Of a stretch of DNA of 64,000 nucleotides, positions 10,245 through 20,015 are shown one piece after another; position 1 is the first letter of the stretch, and every line of letters begins with the position of its first letter. Origin of the DNA: Globodera rostochiensis (lineage: Eukaryota; Nematoda; Chromadorea; Rhabditida; Heteroderidae); contig JAEVLN010000005.1 of the NCBI GenBank assembly GCA_018350325.1, positions 3,730,142-3,794,141 of the forward strand. Direction: 5' to 3'. The position numbers and the translations under genes are program-made. The notes below the pieces were generated by a model that was given only the letters and a program-made list of their open reading frames with translations, did no database searches and was not told where the DNA came from.

Positions 10245-10385
10245 CAAAAGCCACCCTGGCTTGGGGTTCGTTAGGCTTAGGCCTAAGCCACCTTAGCTTG
10301 GGGTTCGTTATGCTTAGGCCTAGCGTTACCTTTGCTTAGGGTTCGTTAGGCTTAGGCCTAAGCTACCCTGAGCTTAGGGGTTCAA
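10245..10385. repeat. Interstitial TTAGGC-containing tandem repeat
   Basis: Three imperfect copies of a roughly 45-bp unit containing ggttcgttaggcttaggcct and a following 'aagccaccttagcttggg'. TTAGGCTTAGGC is two perfect nematode telomere repeats running into their own complement (CCTAAGC). The same unit recurs at 54,046-54,070 and 58,496-58,552. Confidence 0.75.
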
Positions 10386-10919
10386 TCAGCGCATCAAAAA
10401 ACATAATTTCAAACAATTTTGTATAAAAATATTTTTTCACAAATTTTGACCCGTGGTGCGCAATCCTCCGTGCGCAATTCTACGAAAACTGCCGGTTAAA
10501 GTATACCTATGCACATGACCATGACTGTGTATAAATAAACGAACTGTCACGTAAATACCAAAAATGTTTTAGGATAATTGAAGAAATTAAATTTTAGTGA
10601 CACTATACGCAATTAATTATAGGGAAAAACAAGAAATACTTTGAATTCATGTTTTCCGACCATTTTGAGACCAAATATGAAAGCTCAAAAAAAACCATTG
10701 AATTTGCAACTTTTTTACATTGTAATTCATTAGAATTAAAAAATATTCAAATCTCTGCTTTAAATAATCGGAGAAAAAAAGGGAGAATTTTAACGCTTAA
10801 GAATCCATTTTTGGAAATACCGTATGAATTTTTTTCAACTGATTGCCAAATATGAATGAATGGGAACACGTAAAAGGCGTTACTGAGTTAACTTTATTTT
10901 CAAATGATTGGTCATATAT

Positions 10920-11906
10920 TCAAATACTCCCCAAATTCGAGTTTTCAATATCCTGAATATTTGAGCCGGCGGCATCCTTTTCCACAGAATGTCCATCGAC
11001 AACATTTGGATGCAGCTTTTTCCATCTACGCAAAGTGCTCACATCAATTTTCAACATTTTGGCAATTTTCTCGTCACTAATTTTAGGCTTTTTGTCATTA
11101 ATTTCATAATAATGTTTCAACAATTCTTTTTGTTCGCTGTGGGAGTATTTATGTTGTGGTTCTGTAAAAGAATTTTTAATTAATAAAATTGGGCTCAAAA
11201 ACTCACTGGTTTGGCCAAGTTTAAGCTTCCAAGCGTAAATTGTTCTATAAGTTATGCACAATTCTTTTGCGACAGTTTCATCAATTTGGTGATGAAAAGA
11301 GTTTTTGAATCCGTCCCGCTTTAACTCAGCTTTTCTCTGATCAAATTTCTCTATTAAATGTTTACGTTCTTCTTTTTCATGTGACACTTTTTGACTTAGG
11401 CCATATTTTTGTTTTAATTCATTTATTTTGCGATTGACATTTAAATGATTAGCAATTTTTTCCTCAATTTGAGTTCTTTCGTTTATTGCATATTTTCTTT
11501 TTTGCTTACATTCGTATTTCATTTTGGGTTCAATTTGTCCAGAATGATCAGACTCTACGATAGGAGGATTCTGATCAGTTGAATTGGGTTCAATTTGTCC
11601 AGAGTGATCAGACTCTATGAGAGGAGGATTCTGATCAGTTGAATTGGGTTCAATTTGTCCAAGCTGAGCAGTTGAATTGGGTTCAATTTGTCCAATTTGG
11701 GTGTTCTGCCGGTCGATTTGGTGATGGAAATTTTGTTCAAGCGTTAATTTATGCCATTCTTCGTCTTTGTCATTGTCCCACCAGCCTTCTCCGAATATTT
11801 CATCAATGATTTTGAATGGCTTTTCCTCCAATTGTACGGATTCGGCTTTGTCCAGTGAATTTATTGCAAAGAATGACACCAAAATTAAAATCCAAAATTC
11901 TTCCAT
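10920..11906 (-). CDS. Secreted triple-HTH family protein (copy D) with eroded HTH1
   Basis: Exons are 11906-11207 and 11161-10920; the product is 313 aa. The 45-bp intron has no stop and is a multiple of three, so intron retention would give a 328-aa form. The leader MEEFWILILVSFFAINSLDK is followed by the IDEIFGEGWWD motif, then one 11-residue unit (IEPNSTAQL) and two full 20-residue units. Module 1 is damaged: HLNVNRKINELKQKYGLSQK replaces the usual R/SKIYxWKKEFGLS, losing the Trp and shortening helix 3. Module 2 (TYRTIYAWKLKLGQ) and module 3 (KIDVSTLRRWKKLHPN, without the usual KRQQF) look intact. The tail is ..DIENSNLGSI. Confidence 0.78.
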   Translation of the reverse strand: MEEFWILILVSFFAINSLDKAESVQLEEKPFKIIDEIFGEGWWDNDKDEEWHKLTLEQNFHHQIDRQNTQIGQIEPNSTAQLGQIEPNSTDQNPPLIESDHSGQIEPNSTDQNPPIVESDHSGQIEPKMKYECKQKRKYAINERTQIEEKIANHLNVNRKINELKQKYGLSQKVSHEKEERKHLIEKFDQRKAELKRDGFKNSFHHQIDETVAKELCITYRTIYAWKLKLGQTSEFLSPILLIKNSFTEPQHKYSHSEQKELLKHYYEINDKKPKISDEKIAKMLKIDVSTLRRWKKLHPNVVDGHSVEKDAAGSNIQDIENSNLGSI

Positions 11907-11989
11907 TTTATTTGGACAAAGAACCTCTAAATTTAGAGAGATTTATTCAAATTAATTAATAATTTGCATAAAAAAAGTATAAATTGTTA

Positions 11990-12632
11990 GTATTTTGTGT
12001 TAAAGAATTTTACCTATTCACAAATATTAAAAAAGGCATATGGATGTAATCTGATGCCAAAAATGTCCGGAAACCGGAATTCCTGCCCCAAAAATGTTCC
12101 GAAAAATTTCAAATTTTGAAAATAATTATCGCAAATAATAATTAACGGAGTTTGCAATAATTTTCTGATACGCCGAAAAAATTTGAATATTTCATGGCAA
12201 TTTGTTAGAAAATTTGCCGCCAAATTTTAAAAAATATGGAAATTTTTGAGGCTTCTTAAGAATGTGAGGAGCCTGACGGCGCCTGTAAGCGCCGTCGGGA
12301 AGTTTTTCATTAACAATGTTTATTACGAAAATTGAAGCAAAAACTCAGAAAAATGGGATGAATTATTCAAAAAAATTCAGAAAGATGAATTCAAAATTTG
12401 TTTTTTTTGCACACATTATAAATAAAATTTATTAAAATGCTTCTTTAATGAGGGAGAGAAAAGGTGAAGGCCGAAAAAAGCTAAATAAACTTGCGATCAA
12501 TCGGATTAGAACCAAACCACACATTTGACTTGCCAAAACGACAAACCACCAGGCCATGAACTTTATGAGTGATCTTTGTAAAAAAAAAATAACTTTTTTG
12601 TCAAAAAGTACGCAAAGATTATAGAGTAAAGA
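11990..12632. other. Intergenic; truncated family flank then MULE-3'-like sequence
   Basis: Copy D's 5' flank is cut short at about 11,995, so the dyad block is absent. Near 12,265-12,300 lies an inverted 'gacggcgcctgtaagcgccgtc', part of a dispersed 'aagtccgacggcgccgtcgg' repeat also at 60,893 and 61,155. At 12,420-12,480 'gggagagaaaaggtgaaggc' resembles the end of the FLYWCH/MULE remnant near 33,540. No gene is supported. Confidence 0.4.
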
Positions 12633-12690
12633 ATAGGCAAAATGGGTTACCCCGGGTGGGACTCGAACCCACGACCTCCACCAAAGGTCG
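12633..12690 (-). repeat. Partial tRNA-derived SINE-like copy
   Basis: On the minus strand ggaggtcgtgggttcgagtc and cccacccggggtaacccatt give a B-box (GGTTCGAGTCC) and an acceptor 3' strand, followed by the tail 'ttttgcctattctttactct'. The same tail follows the better-preserved copy at 37,124-37,195. The A-box half is missing. Confidence 0.55.
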
Positions 12691-12889
12691 GGGTTTGCGG
12701 GGTTGAAAGTGTCGGGGACGGGGTCGGGAAAACCCCAAAAAATGGCCTAAATTTGCGGGGTAATTAAAAGTACCAGTGCCATGTGGGCACTGTTAATTAG
12801 TTAATTAGTTTTTTTGCTACTGAAATCGCCAAGGCGATTTGAACACTGAGTCCAGCGCGCTCCGCGCCGTATTTTTCCCTCTTGGCATT

Positions 12890-13520
12890 TTCTATTTTGG
12901 GAGTTTCCACTTTTGAAATTTTTTTTCCCCATCCTTCCTTCCTCCCTTCCTTTCCTCTTTTCTTTTCCTCTGTTCCTTTCCCTTTCCTTTGTTCCCTTTC
13001 GTTTTATCTTTTTTTCTTACCTTCCTTTCTTCCCTTCCGTTTCACTCATCCGTTCTTCTCCCTCTCCTCCCCTCCCTTCCTCCTTCAATTTTTTTATCAT
13101 CCTTTCCCCTTTCCTTTCTTCCCTTCCGTTCCCTTCTTCGGTTCTTTCCCCTCACCCTCTAATTTGTAAGCATTTTTTATTTCAATAATCTCTTCCTTTC
13201 CTCAACCTCTCTTCCTTTCTTCCCTTCAGTTCATCTCTTCATTCCCCCCCCCTTTCCAGTTCGTTCATCTTTATCTCTCCCTGCTTCCCACTGGCCATCT
13301 GATTCCTTTCTTCCCTTCCGTTCACCTCTTCCTTTCCTCTCCTAACTTCTTTTGTTCCCTCCCGTTCTTCCCCCGCACCGCCCCTCCCTTACTCTCTTTA
13401 TTCCTTTTCTTCCGTTAATTTCTTCCTTTTCCTTCATCTCTTCCTTTCTTGCCATAGTTCATCTCCCCCCCCCCATCCCTCTCCCTTCCTTTACCACCCC
13501 ATCCGTTTCCTTTTTCTAAT
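12890..13520 (+). repeat. Polypyrimidine tract of about 600 bp
   Basis: The plus strand is almost purely C and T (ccttcctttcctcttttctt and similar) for several hundred bases. It is built from degenerate cttcccttccgttc units spaced irregularly. Open frames on the plus strand here (Phe/Pro/Ser-rich) are compositional artefacts. Such tracts can adopt triplex (H-DNA) structures; that is a property of the composition, not a demonstrated function. Confidence 0.85.
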
Positions 13521-13819
13521 TTTTTTTAGCATTTTTGTTTCAGCGTATCTGTTTTCATATTTGTCTGATCAGAATGATTGATAACTTATTGGAATGTCCA
13601 GGGTGCCTAGTATTGCCCTCCAAACATTCCATCAGCGGTTTCCGTACTCCCCGCCGGAGCCAATTAGGGTTTTTTCGAAAATGCCTGAACCTAACTGCAA
13701 GTCTATAGGTTTCCTATTTCGGCCACCCCAAAAAATGGGGGGACTTGTGAAAACAATTTTTTGATCCAACACTTATTTCGAAAGATTTTTTTAAGTAAGT
13801 GCAGGGGAAATTTCTTATA

Positions 13820-13990
13820 TAGGATATAAATGACAGTCCACAATTGAAATAGACATTTTTTTATATATTTTCAAATATTTATATCACTCGAATCAATATT
13901 CTTGACATTTCATAATTATTCTTAAAACCTTTTGAACCGGTGCTAAATCAATATTCTTGACATCTTATAAATATTAAATCATTTTACATT
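13820..13990 (-). repeat. Orphan distal 5' flank of the secreted-HTH family
   Basis: Contains, on the minus strand, two copies of the 'aagaatattgatt' block separated by a 'caccggttcaaaaggtttta' segment, then 'tctatttcaattgtggactg' (dyad remnant) and 'tcatttatatcc'. No family gene lies downstream. Related to the promoters at 27,240-27,520 and 29,880-30,110. Confidence 0.6.
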
Positions 13991-14162
13991 TTTGCCGGAT
14001 ATATCCGTGGCGTTTGTATCCGCCTCATTTTTTCGAAATTCGTATCCGTTATCCGGATATACATACAGCGGGTATATCCGGATAAATGCCATTTTTCCAA
14101 ATGAAATGAATTGGGTGGAGAGAAAGAAGAGGTAGAAGGAAAAAAGCAACACCAAATAATTA

Positions 14163-14730
14163 TTGGGTTGATGCATAAGTTCGTAGCGTTTTTTTTGCAC
14201 TTTTTATTTTGCACGAAATAAAACAAACAAACACCGTACTAATCAATAATATATTTTCCCGCATTATTCACGATCTCCTCCCACCGCCCAGGCAGTTTTT
14301 CGATTCCCCTTTTGTAAAAAGCCGGTGGTTTTGAGGCAAAGAATTCATCAAGCCAATTTTGGAGTACCACGGCATTTTCGAGTGTCACACCGGAGAGGGC
14401 ATTTGACAGAGATCTGAAAAAATGATAATCACTCGGGGCCACATCCGGGCTATAGGGCGGGTGCGGTAACACTTCCCAGCCAAGCTCTTGGAGTGCCATT
14501 TTGGTCATGTTTGCGGTGTGTGTGCCGGAAGTGCTCATTTTTGTCGACTTGGGGGTCCATATTCAAAAATCAATAACTTTGCTAAAAAGTGACGGATTCT
14601 ACTGATTCATAGTGCATTCGATAGAGAAAAGAATGGGCTTCAAAATGATATATAATGCAACCAATCGTTATCGATTTTGCAACAATTAAAAGTGCAAAAA
14701 AAAAACGCTACGAACTTATGCAGGCCAAGG
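14163..14730 (-). mobile_element. Internally deleted mariner element
   Basis: Terminal repeats tgcataagttcgtagcgttt near 14,171 and its complement aaacgctacgaacttatgca ending near 14,722 are flanked by TA on both sides (14161-14162 and 14731-14732), the Tc1/mariner target. The element is only 568 bp, whereas autonomous mariners are about 1.3 kb. The inside encodes only the transposase C-terminus. The left end begins ttgggttg, a common mariner start. Confidence 0.88.
14239..14538 (-). pseudogene. Mariner transposase, C-terminal fragment
   Basis: A 99-aa frame covers the end of a mariner-family DDD transposase. The third catalytic aspartate lies in HPPYSPDVAPSDYHFF, followed by the typical NWLDEFFASKPPAFYKRGIE and the terminal W..IVNNAGKYIID. 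The N-terminal HTH domains and the first two catalytic aspartates are deleted, so it cannot transpose itself. It sits inside intact-looking terminal repeats, so the element could once have been mobilised in trans. Confidence 0.92.
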
Positions 14731-14860
14731 TAAATTTGCTGTTTATTTTTCATGGCTAAAACAAAGAAACTTGAGCTTTAGTTTTGACGAGTTATGCACG
14801 CAAAACATGTTTTTAGTCGGAAATTTCGTCGTTTTAACCCACCTATTCGAACCTAAAAAA

Positions 14861-15314
14861 TGGGGTTGATCGGGACCGGGACGGGACGGGATTTCCCGGG
14901 GTTTTCAGGTCCCGGTCGGGACGGGATTTTTGAAAATGAAAAGTCCCGGTCCCGGTTTTTTGGTCCCGCCGTGACCGGGACCAACCGGGAAAAAGTACAC
15001 CCCTAATGATGGCAGCATCGAGCGTTTTTACTTATGTCTCCCGAATAGGTCGCCTAGTGGTTTCTCTTTTTGGTGAGTCTTATGTTATGTGTTGGGTTCA
15101 AACTCGCTTGAGTGCAAGTACTTATTTATTGGTTTTCCCCTCTACTCAAATAGGCATCCCCTCATTAATCAGATTTTTAAAATAAATATTCTAATAGTCC
15201 CGGTTGGTCCCGGAACCGTCCCGGTTGAAAATCTTGGTCCCGGTCCCGGTTTTTCTGGTCCCGGCAAGTCCCGTTCCCGGTTTTTCCCAAAAGTCCCGGT
15301 CCCGCTCAACCCTA
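14861..15314. mobile_element. 454-bp hAT-like MITE rich in cccggt words
   Basis: The left end TGGGGTTGATCGGGACCGGG pairs with the right end, whose complement reads TAGGGTTGAGCGGGACCGGG. Perfect 8-bp target duplications CTAAAAAA lie at 14853-14860 and 15315-15322. Degenerate gggaccgg/ccggtccc words crowd both ends. The frames reading GPGPGFSGPGKSRSRF on either strand are artefacts of this composition. Related short elements lie at 45,748-45,978 and 50,061-50,291. Confidence 0.88.
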
Positions 15315-15322
15315 CTAAAAAA

Positions 15323-15999
15323 CCTATTTTGGGGTTTTCCACCAAAATAGTGGGCAAACCCTATTTCAAGTAAAAAAGTCTTTTTGCCCCTATTTTTGCC
15401 ACTATTTGGTGTTGATTGAAAAGTTTTTTATAAACAATGCAATAAAATTTGAATTTTTCTTGCCAAGATCCCTGATTTTTTATAAAGACATTAAAATTCA
15501 AATTTTTTCTTCATAGAATTTCGTGACTTTTTATGCGCCTTTTTGCAATTTTTCTTGCCTAAAACCCTGTTCATTAGCATAATAAGGACAAATGATTCCA
15601 GAAATAATCGATGTTTTGTATTTTACTTTTAGGTAAGAAAAATTGGAAAATGGGTACCTAAATAGATGGGAAAAAAATGCCAAAATAGGTACCAAATAGG
15701 TACAAAAACCGTGAAATAGGTACCAAAATAGGTAAGTAAAAAATTTTTACCGAAAATTTTTAAACACCAAACAAAAAAACGATTATAAATAAAAGCATAT
15801 TGAGTTTTGAGCATATTTCGAGCATATTCTGCCATTTTTGAGCGAAATTTTGGAAAAATAGGCCTAAAATTCATCGATTTCTGACTGTTTTAAAAAATAA
15901 TTTATATTTAACGATTGCTTTTTAGTCATTTTCGAAAAAAAATCCATAAAAAAATAAACTCATAAAAAATAAGGCAAAAAATGGCGGCGCTGAAAAGGG
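15323..15999. other. Intergenic simple-sequence region
   Basis: Repeated 'ccaaaataggt' and 'aggtaccaaat' words at 15,640-15,740, otherwise AT-rich DNA without a recognisable gene. The minus-strand frame at 15,629-15,874 reads Phe/Tyr-rich through these words and is compositional. Confidence 0.5.
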
Positions 16000-16629
16000 G
16001 GTTCTTCTTTGTTATGTGTCAACAAAAAAAATGTTTTTTAAATTAATAAAAAACTGTTTATAGGGGTTTTTGGGGTCGTAGAATCCGAATCTGACCTTCT
16101 TTTCGACCAATTCCGAACCCGAACCCGAGTTCGAACAAATTTATAAAAATTTTTTTTCGCATTTTTAAATTAAATCTGCGTTTAATTTTGACGCCATTCG
16201 ATCCGTTCGTTCTCAGCAGGACTTGAGGCAATGCACGAATAGTTGCTTGTTGTTGACTCCAGATTGATAACAAAGTTAAATGACCTTTACCTCTCGATCT
16301 CGCTGTTGGACAGCTACTTTTGTGAGTTTTTGTGGCGTCATGACTGCAAGCGTCGGCATGTTGATGTATTTGATGAGATTTTGCAAAACATCGTTCAATT
16401 TATGCCACCAAACTGATATTCTATTCTGCACTATTCAAAAATTAAACGCAGATTTAATTTAAAAACGCGAAAAAAAATTTTTATAAATTTGTTCGAACTC
16501 GGGTTCGGGTTCGGAATTGGTCGAAAAGAAGGTCAGATTCGGATTCTACGACCCCAAAAACCCCTATAAACAGCTTTTTATTAATTTAAAAAACATTTTT
16601 TTTTTGTTGACACATAACAAAGAAGAACC
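16000..16629. mobile_element. 630-bp fold-back element, about 195-bp arms
   Basis: The left arm starts ggttcttctttgttatgtgt and the right arm ends acacataacaaagaagaacc. The inverted match extends about 195 bp inward through 'ggtcgtagaatccgaatctg' and 'cgaacccgaacccgagttcg', leaving a roughly 240-bp loop. Target duplications GAAAAGGG occur at 15992-15999 and 16630-16637. No transposase. Arm motifs are shared loosely with the fold-back at 23,215-23,698 and with sequence near 58,030-58,100. Confidence 0.9.
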
Positions 16630-16792
16630 GAAAAGGGGACCGCGCTCAAGGCGCTGAAGCCGAGATGGTCAGGGTGGCGATGAGTTGACCTGGCGTTAAA
16701 AACTACCGGAATTTTTCAACTTTCCAAAACTATTAAAATAATACGCAAAATCTACTTAATACGTTAAAAAAAAATTAAGTATCAAGCTCGCA

Positions 16793-16890
16793 GAAAAAAT
16801 GGAAATGAGACGTTCTGTTGCGAATACAGCCGAAGGAAAAGGAAAAAGTCGTTAACAGTTTTGGTGTTTTAACAAACAATGCCAATTGCC
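16793..16890 (+). repeat. Dispersed repeat shared with 37,908-38,005
   Basis: About 90 bp, including atgagacgttctgttgcgaa and tacagccgaaggaaaaggaa, is present almost unchanged at 37,925-38,000. Both places read the same short peptide frame, but I see no domain. At 37.9 kb it abuts a 3' fragment of the secreted-HTH family. Confidence 0.7.
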
Positions 16891-17043
16891 AATCATTCAA
16901 AGACCGTATTTCCTCTATTAGTAGCCCATTATTTTTCAAACCCCCCTCGAGAGGGGCTACAATTAGAAGGGGGCTTAAATATAGATCTTTTTTCAATTTT
17001 AAACATATTCAAAATATTTTTTTAACAACAATAAATTCTTAAC

Positions 17044-17202
17044 TAGTGTTCGGCACGGTACGGTATTACCGCGGTATTTTTTTCGGTATTACCGATTCGG
17101 TATACCGACCGAAGAAATTTTGGGATTTCGGTTTTTTTCGGTATCGGTATTATACCGAAATACCGATACCGAATACCGAAAAACCCCATTTGCCGAACAC
17201 TA
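17044..17202. mobile_element. 159-bp hAT-like MITE of cggtat words
   Basis: The terminal repeats TAGTGTTCGGCA and TGCCGAACACTA are exact complements, with perfect 8-bp duplications TTCTTAAC at 17036-17043 and 17203-17210. The interior is nearly all cggtat/ataccg words in both orientations. Solo ends of the same type appear near 2,090 and 19,600. Confidence 0.92.
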
Positions 17203-17210
17203 TTCTTAAC

Positions 17211-17748
17211 CACGTCTCGAGTTGTGGTTAAGAAATCTTTAAAAAAATATGGCGTTTTGCTTTCAACCGGATTTGTCCAAAAATTTTTCCTCATTACATC
17301 TACCCCCACACTCATTCCTCCCCCACCCCCCTTTGATGCGGACCCGCGGAATGGTGATGATAATGATCGCCGTCGGGCATGGAGGGACGACGGGTTCTTG
17401 CGCCTCAGTTGTTCTGCTGGTGATGATCCCTCCAATCCATGTGCACGGTTAAGCCCCCAGCACGTCCGAGGCGTTCAGTTCAGGACAAACAAAATCACCG
17501 ATTTGCACTTTTTCGGCGCAGCAATGAACAACACAGCAGCAGGAAGTGGCCGGAAGGCTGAGAAAATGCAAGAATATGTCTTCGCATCCGGATGCCTTGT
17601 CATTTCATTCATTTTCCCGCCTCGAAAATAATTATTTAAGAAAAGTATAAAGTTCAAAAGGTTATAAAAATGAACAAGTGTCTTTTTGCGTATACAGACA
17701 AAAATAATATTATGAAATAGATTTTGGAGGGTATCAAACATTGAGCAT
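17211..17748. other. Region with short GC-richer frames, no supported gene
   Basis: Moderately GC-rich sequence at 17,330-17,600 is open on both strands (for example minus 17,043-17,435 and plus 17,224-17,631), but neither frame resembles a known domain. They overlap the MITE and the 3' flank of copy E. Confidence 0.35.
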
Positions 17749-18785
17749 TCAAATACTTTCCGAATTCGAGCCCCCAATTTCATGAACATTTGAGCCGGCA
17801 TTCTCTTCCACAGAATCGACAGAATATGGATAAAATTGCTGTTGTTTAAATTGCCTTTTCCATCTAAACAAAGTGCGACGCGTTCCAATTTTCAACATTT
17901 TTGCAATATCCTCGTCTCTAATTTTAGAATTTTGGTCCTTAATTTCATAATAACGTTTCATCAATTCTTTTTGTTCGATTTGGGACCGTTTATTTGGTTC
18001 TATAAATGAATTTTTAATAAATATAAATAAATAGGACTCAAACACTCACTGGTTTGGCCAAGTTTTCGTTTCCAATCGTAAATTGTTTTAAAACTAAGGC
18101 CCAACTCTTTCGCGACAATTTCATTTATTTCATTTCGATGAGAGTTTTTGATTCCGATACAATTTAACTCGGCTTTTCTCTGATCAAATTGCTCTACCAA
18201 ATGTTTACGTTCTTCTTGTTCATAGAACACTTTTCGACTTAAGCCAAATTCTTTTTTCCATTTATATATTTTTGAGCGACTTACTTTCAAATGATTAGCA
18301 ATTTTATCCTCAATTGTATTCCTTTCTTTTGCCGAATATTTTCCTTTTTGCTTCAATTCGTCTTTTATTGCGTGGAATTTGGCGATAATTTTACGTTTTT
18401 CATTTGAAGAAATTTCTTCGCCATTTTTGGCATTATCAGAGTGATCAGACTCTGTGAGAGGAGTATTCTGATCAGTTGAATTGGGTTCAATTTGTCCAAT
18501 TTGATCAATTGAATTAGGTTCAATTTGTCCAAGCTGATCAGTTGAATTGTGTTCAATTTGTCCAATTTGGGTGTTCTGCCGGTCGATTTGGTGATGGACA
18601 TTTTGTCCAAAGTTTGTTGGCGCCGGCGTTTTCAAATCTTCGGCGGCTTCATCTTTGTCCCACCAGCCTTCTCCGAATATTTCATCAAATGTTTTGAGCT
18701 CCAATTTTACTTTTACAGATTCGGCTTTGTCCGATGAATTTGTTAAAAAGAATACCACCAAAATTAAAATACAAAATACTTCCAT
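17749..18785 (-). CDS. Secreted triple-HTH family protein, intact (copy E)
   Basis: Exons are 18785-18050 and 17999-17749, with a 50-bp phase-1 intron using a TAG acceptor (tttatag) where most copies use CAG; the product is 328 aa. The leader is MEVFCILILVVFFLTNSSDK. FDEIFGEGWWD lies at 33-43, followed by DEAAEDLKTPAPTNFGQ. The repeat zone has two 11-residue units (IEHNSTDQL, IEPNSIDQI) and one full unit. The modules end SKIYKWKKEFGLSRK, TIYDWKRKLGQ and TRRTLFRWKRQFKQQQ. One extra Arg in the recognition helix of module 3 (TRRTLF versus the usual T.TLF) comes from a 3-bp insertion. The tail is VHEIGGSNSESI. Both flanks resemble other copies. Confidence 0.82.
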
Positions 18786-19110
18786 TTTATTTGGGCAAAA
18801 TAACCTCTGAATTGATGGACATTTATATGAAATTCCAATTAATTATATAATTTTTAACGGAAAATTCGGTTCAAATATTTATTTAAAGAATATTAAATAT
18901 TCACAATTATTACAAATATAAATATTATTCAGCTTGGAAAAAGATGATTAAAAGTAATAAATGACAGCCCACTATTGAGATGGGCATTCATAAATCATAT
19001 TTTTTAATAATATTATTTTAAATAACTTATCCGAATCAATAATATTATTTTCCCACGAATTATCATCATTTTTACAAAAATGGCGATCGATATATATATA
19101 GTATAAACTC
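18786..19110 (-). promoter_or_regulatory. Conserved 5' flank of copy E
   Basis: On the minus strand: 'atatcgatcgccat' end block, 'ttattgattcgg', 'ataagttattt', the dyad ATGCCCATCTCAATAGTGGG at about 18,966-18,986 followed by 'ctgtcatttattact', then 'gctgaataatatttatat', 'taattggaatttcatataaa' and 'ggttattttgcccaaataaa' just before the ATG. The dyad arms GCCCA and TGGGC are intact here. Confidence 0.65.
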
Positions 19111-19289
19111 TGTAAATTCAGAACTAGGCATTAAAAAAAATAAAATGAATTTTGGGTAATTTAAAATTGTGATAACAACACAAAATAAACAAATGTGAAC
19201 ATTGGGATTAGTTTGCGGGTGTCAATAATATTTTCCCACTAATTATTATCATTTTTACAAAAATGGCGATCGTATATATATAACAGCAG

Positions 19290-19620
19290 GGATGTGTATC
19301 GTATCTTATCGTAATCATAACTATCCAGCCATATCGTAACATGCCCCCCCACTGCATACGTGCCTGCCTAAAACCATTTAAAAAAGTACCGTTTTGTGTT
19401 AAGATTCCATAAATTTTTTTACGAGCGTTCATCGTGCAACATTCTAATAGTCTTCCGCGTGAACGGTCGTCGTCTTCGATATTTTTTGATACCGATATTT
19501 TATCTAAATATCGTATCGGAAAAATGCTATTAATTCGATATTTTTTGATATCGATATTTTATCTAAATATCGTATCGAACATCGTATCGAGGCCATTGCC
19601 GAACACTAGGTGGGGGACCC
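19290..19620. repeat. Degraded MITE remnants (cgatat-word type)
   Basis: A solo 'cagggatgtgtatcgtatc' end near 19,298 resembles the 8,520 MITE. Further right, 'cgatattttttgata' and 'atcgtatcg' words run into a right end tgccgaacacta at about 19,600-19,612, matching the 17,044 family. A degenerate left end (tagtcttccgcg) may lie at 19,448, but I see no target duplication. Confidence 0.5.
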
Positions 19621-19748
19621 TTTTGGTCAAAATTTGTGGAAAATATTTTTTATTCTAAAAATTGTCTGTAAATGCGTTATTGACGCACTAATTACAAATT
19701 TGTCAATAAAAAATAAAAATTGAGAATTTGAAGCGGTTTTTAAATCGA

Positions 19749-20015
19749 CCTTGTCAAGTTGGAACACGCGCTCTTTCAACTTGGCCGCCTGTTCATAACC
19801 TTGTCAAGTTGGAACACGCGCTCTTTCAACTCTGCCGCCTGTTCATAACCTTGTCAAGTTGGAACACGCGCTCTTTCAACTCTGCCGCCTGTTCATAAAC
19901 TTGTCAGGTTGGAACAGGCGCTCTTTCAACTTGGCCGCCTGTTCATAAACTCGTCAAGTTGGAACAAGCGCTCTTTCAACTTGGCCGTCTGTTCATAAAC
20001 TCGTCAAGTTGGAAC
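19749..20015. repeat. 50-bp hairpin satellite, about 5.3 copies
   Basis: The unit begins ttgtcaagttggaacacgcg at 19,751, 19,801, 19,851, 19,901, 19,951 and 20,001. Each unit holds the inverted pair CAAGTTG and CAACTTG (or close variants) about 15 nt apart, so every repeat can fold into a stem-loop with loop gaacacgcgctcttt. Later units diverge by single bases. No frame is conserved. Confidence 0.92.

Noticed and set aside
10245..10385. Telomere end or chromosome fusion point
   Set aside because: Only two consecutive TTAGGC units per copy, fused to their complement and to a constant non-telomeric spacer that recurs elsewhere.
12882..13188. Plus-strand Phe/Pro/Ser-rich frames of 91-95 codons
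   Set aside because: Products of the polypyrimidine tract, open by composition only.
14861..15314. Gly/Pro-rich ORFs on both strands
   Set aside because: They translate the cccggt word array of a MITE with clear TIRs and target duplication.
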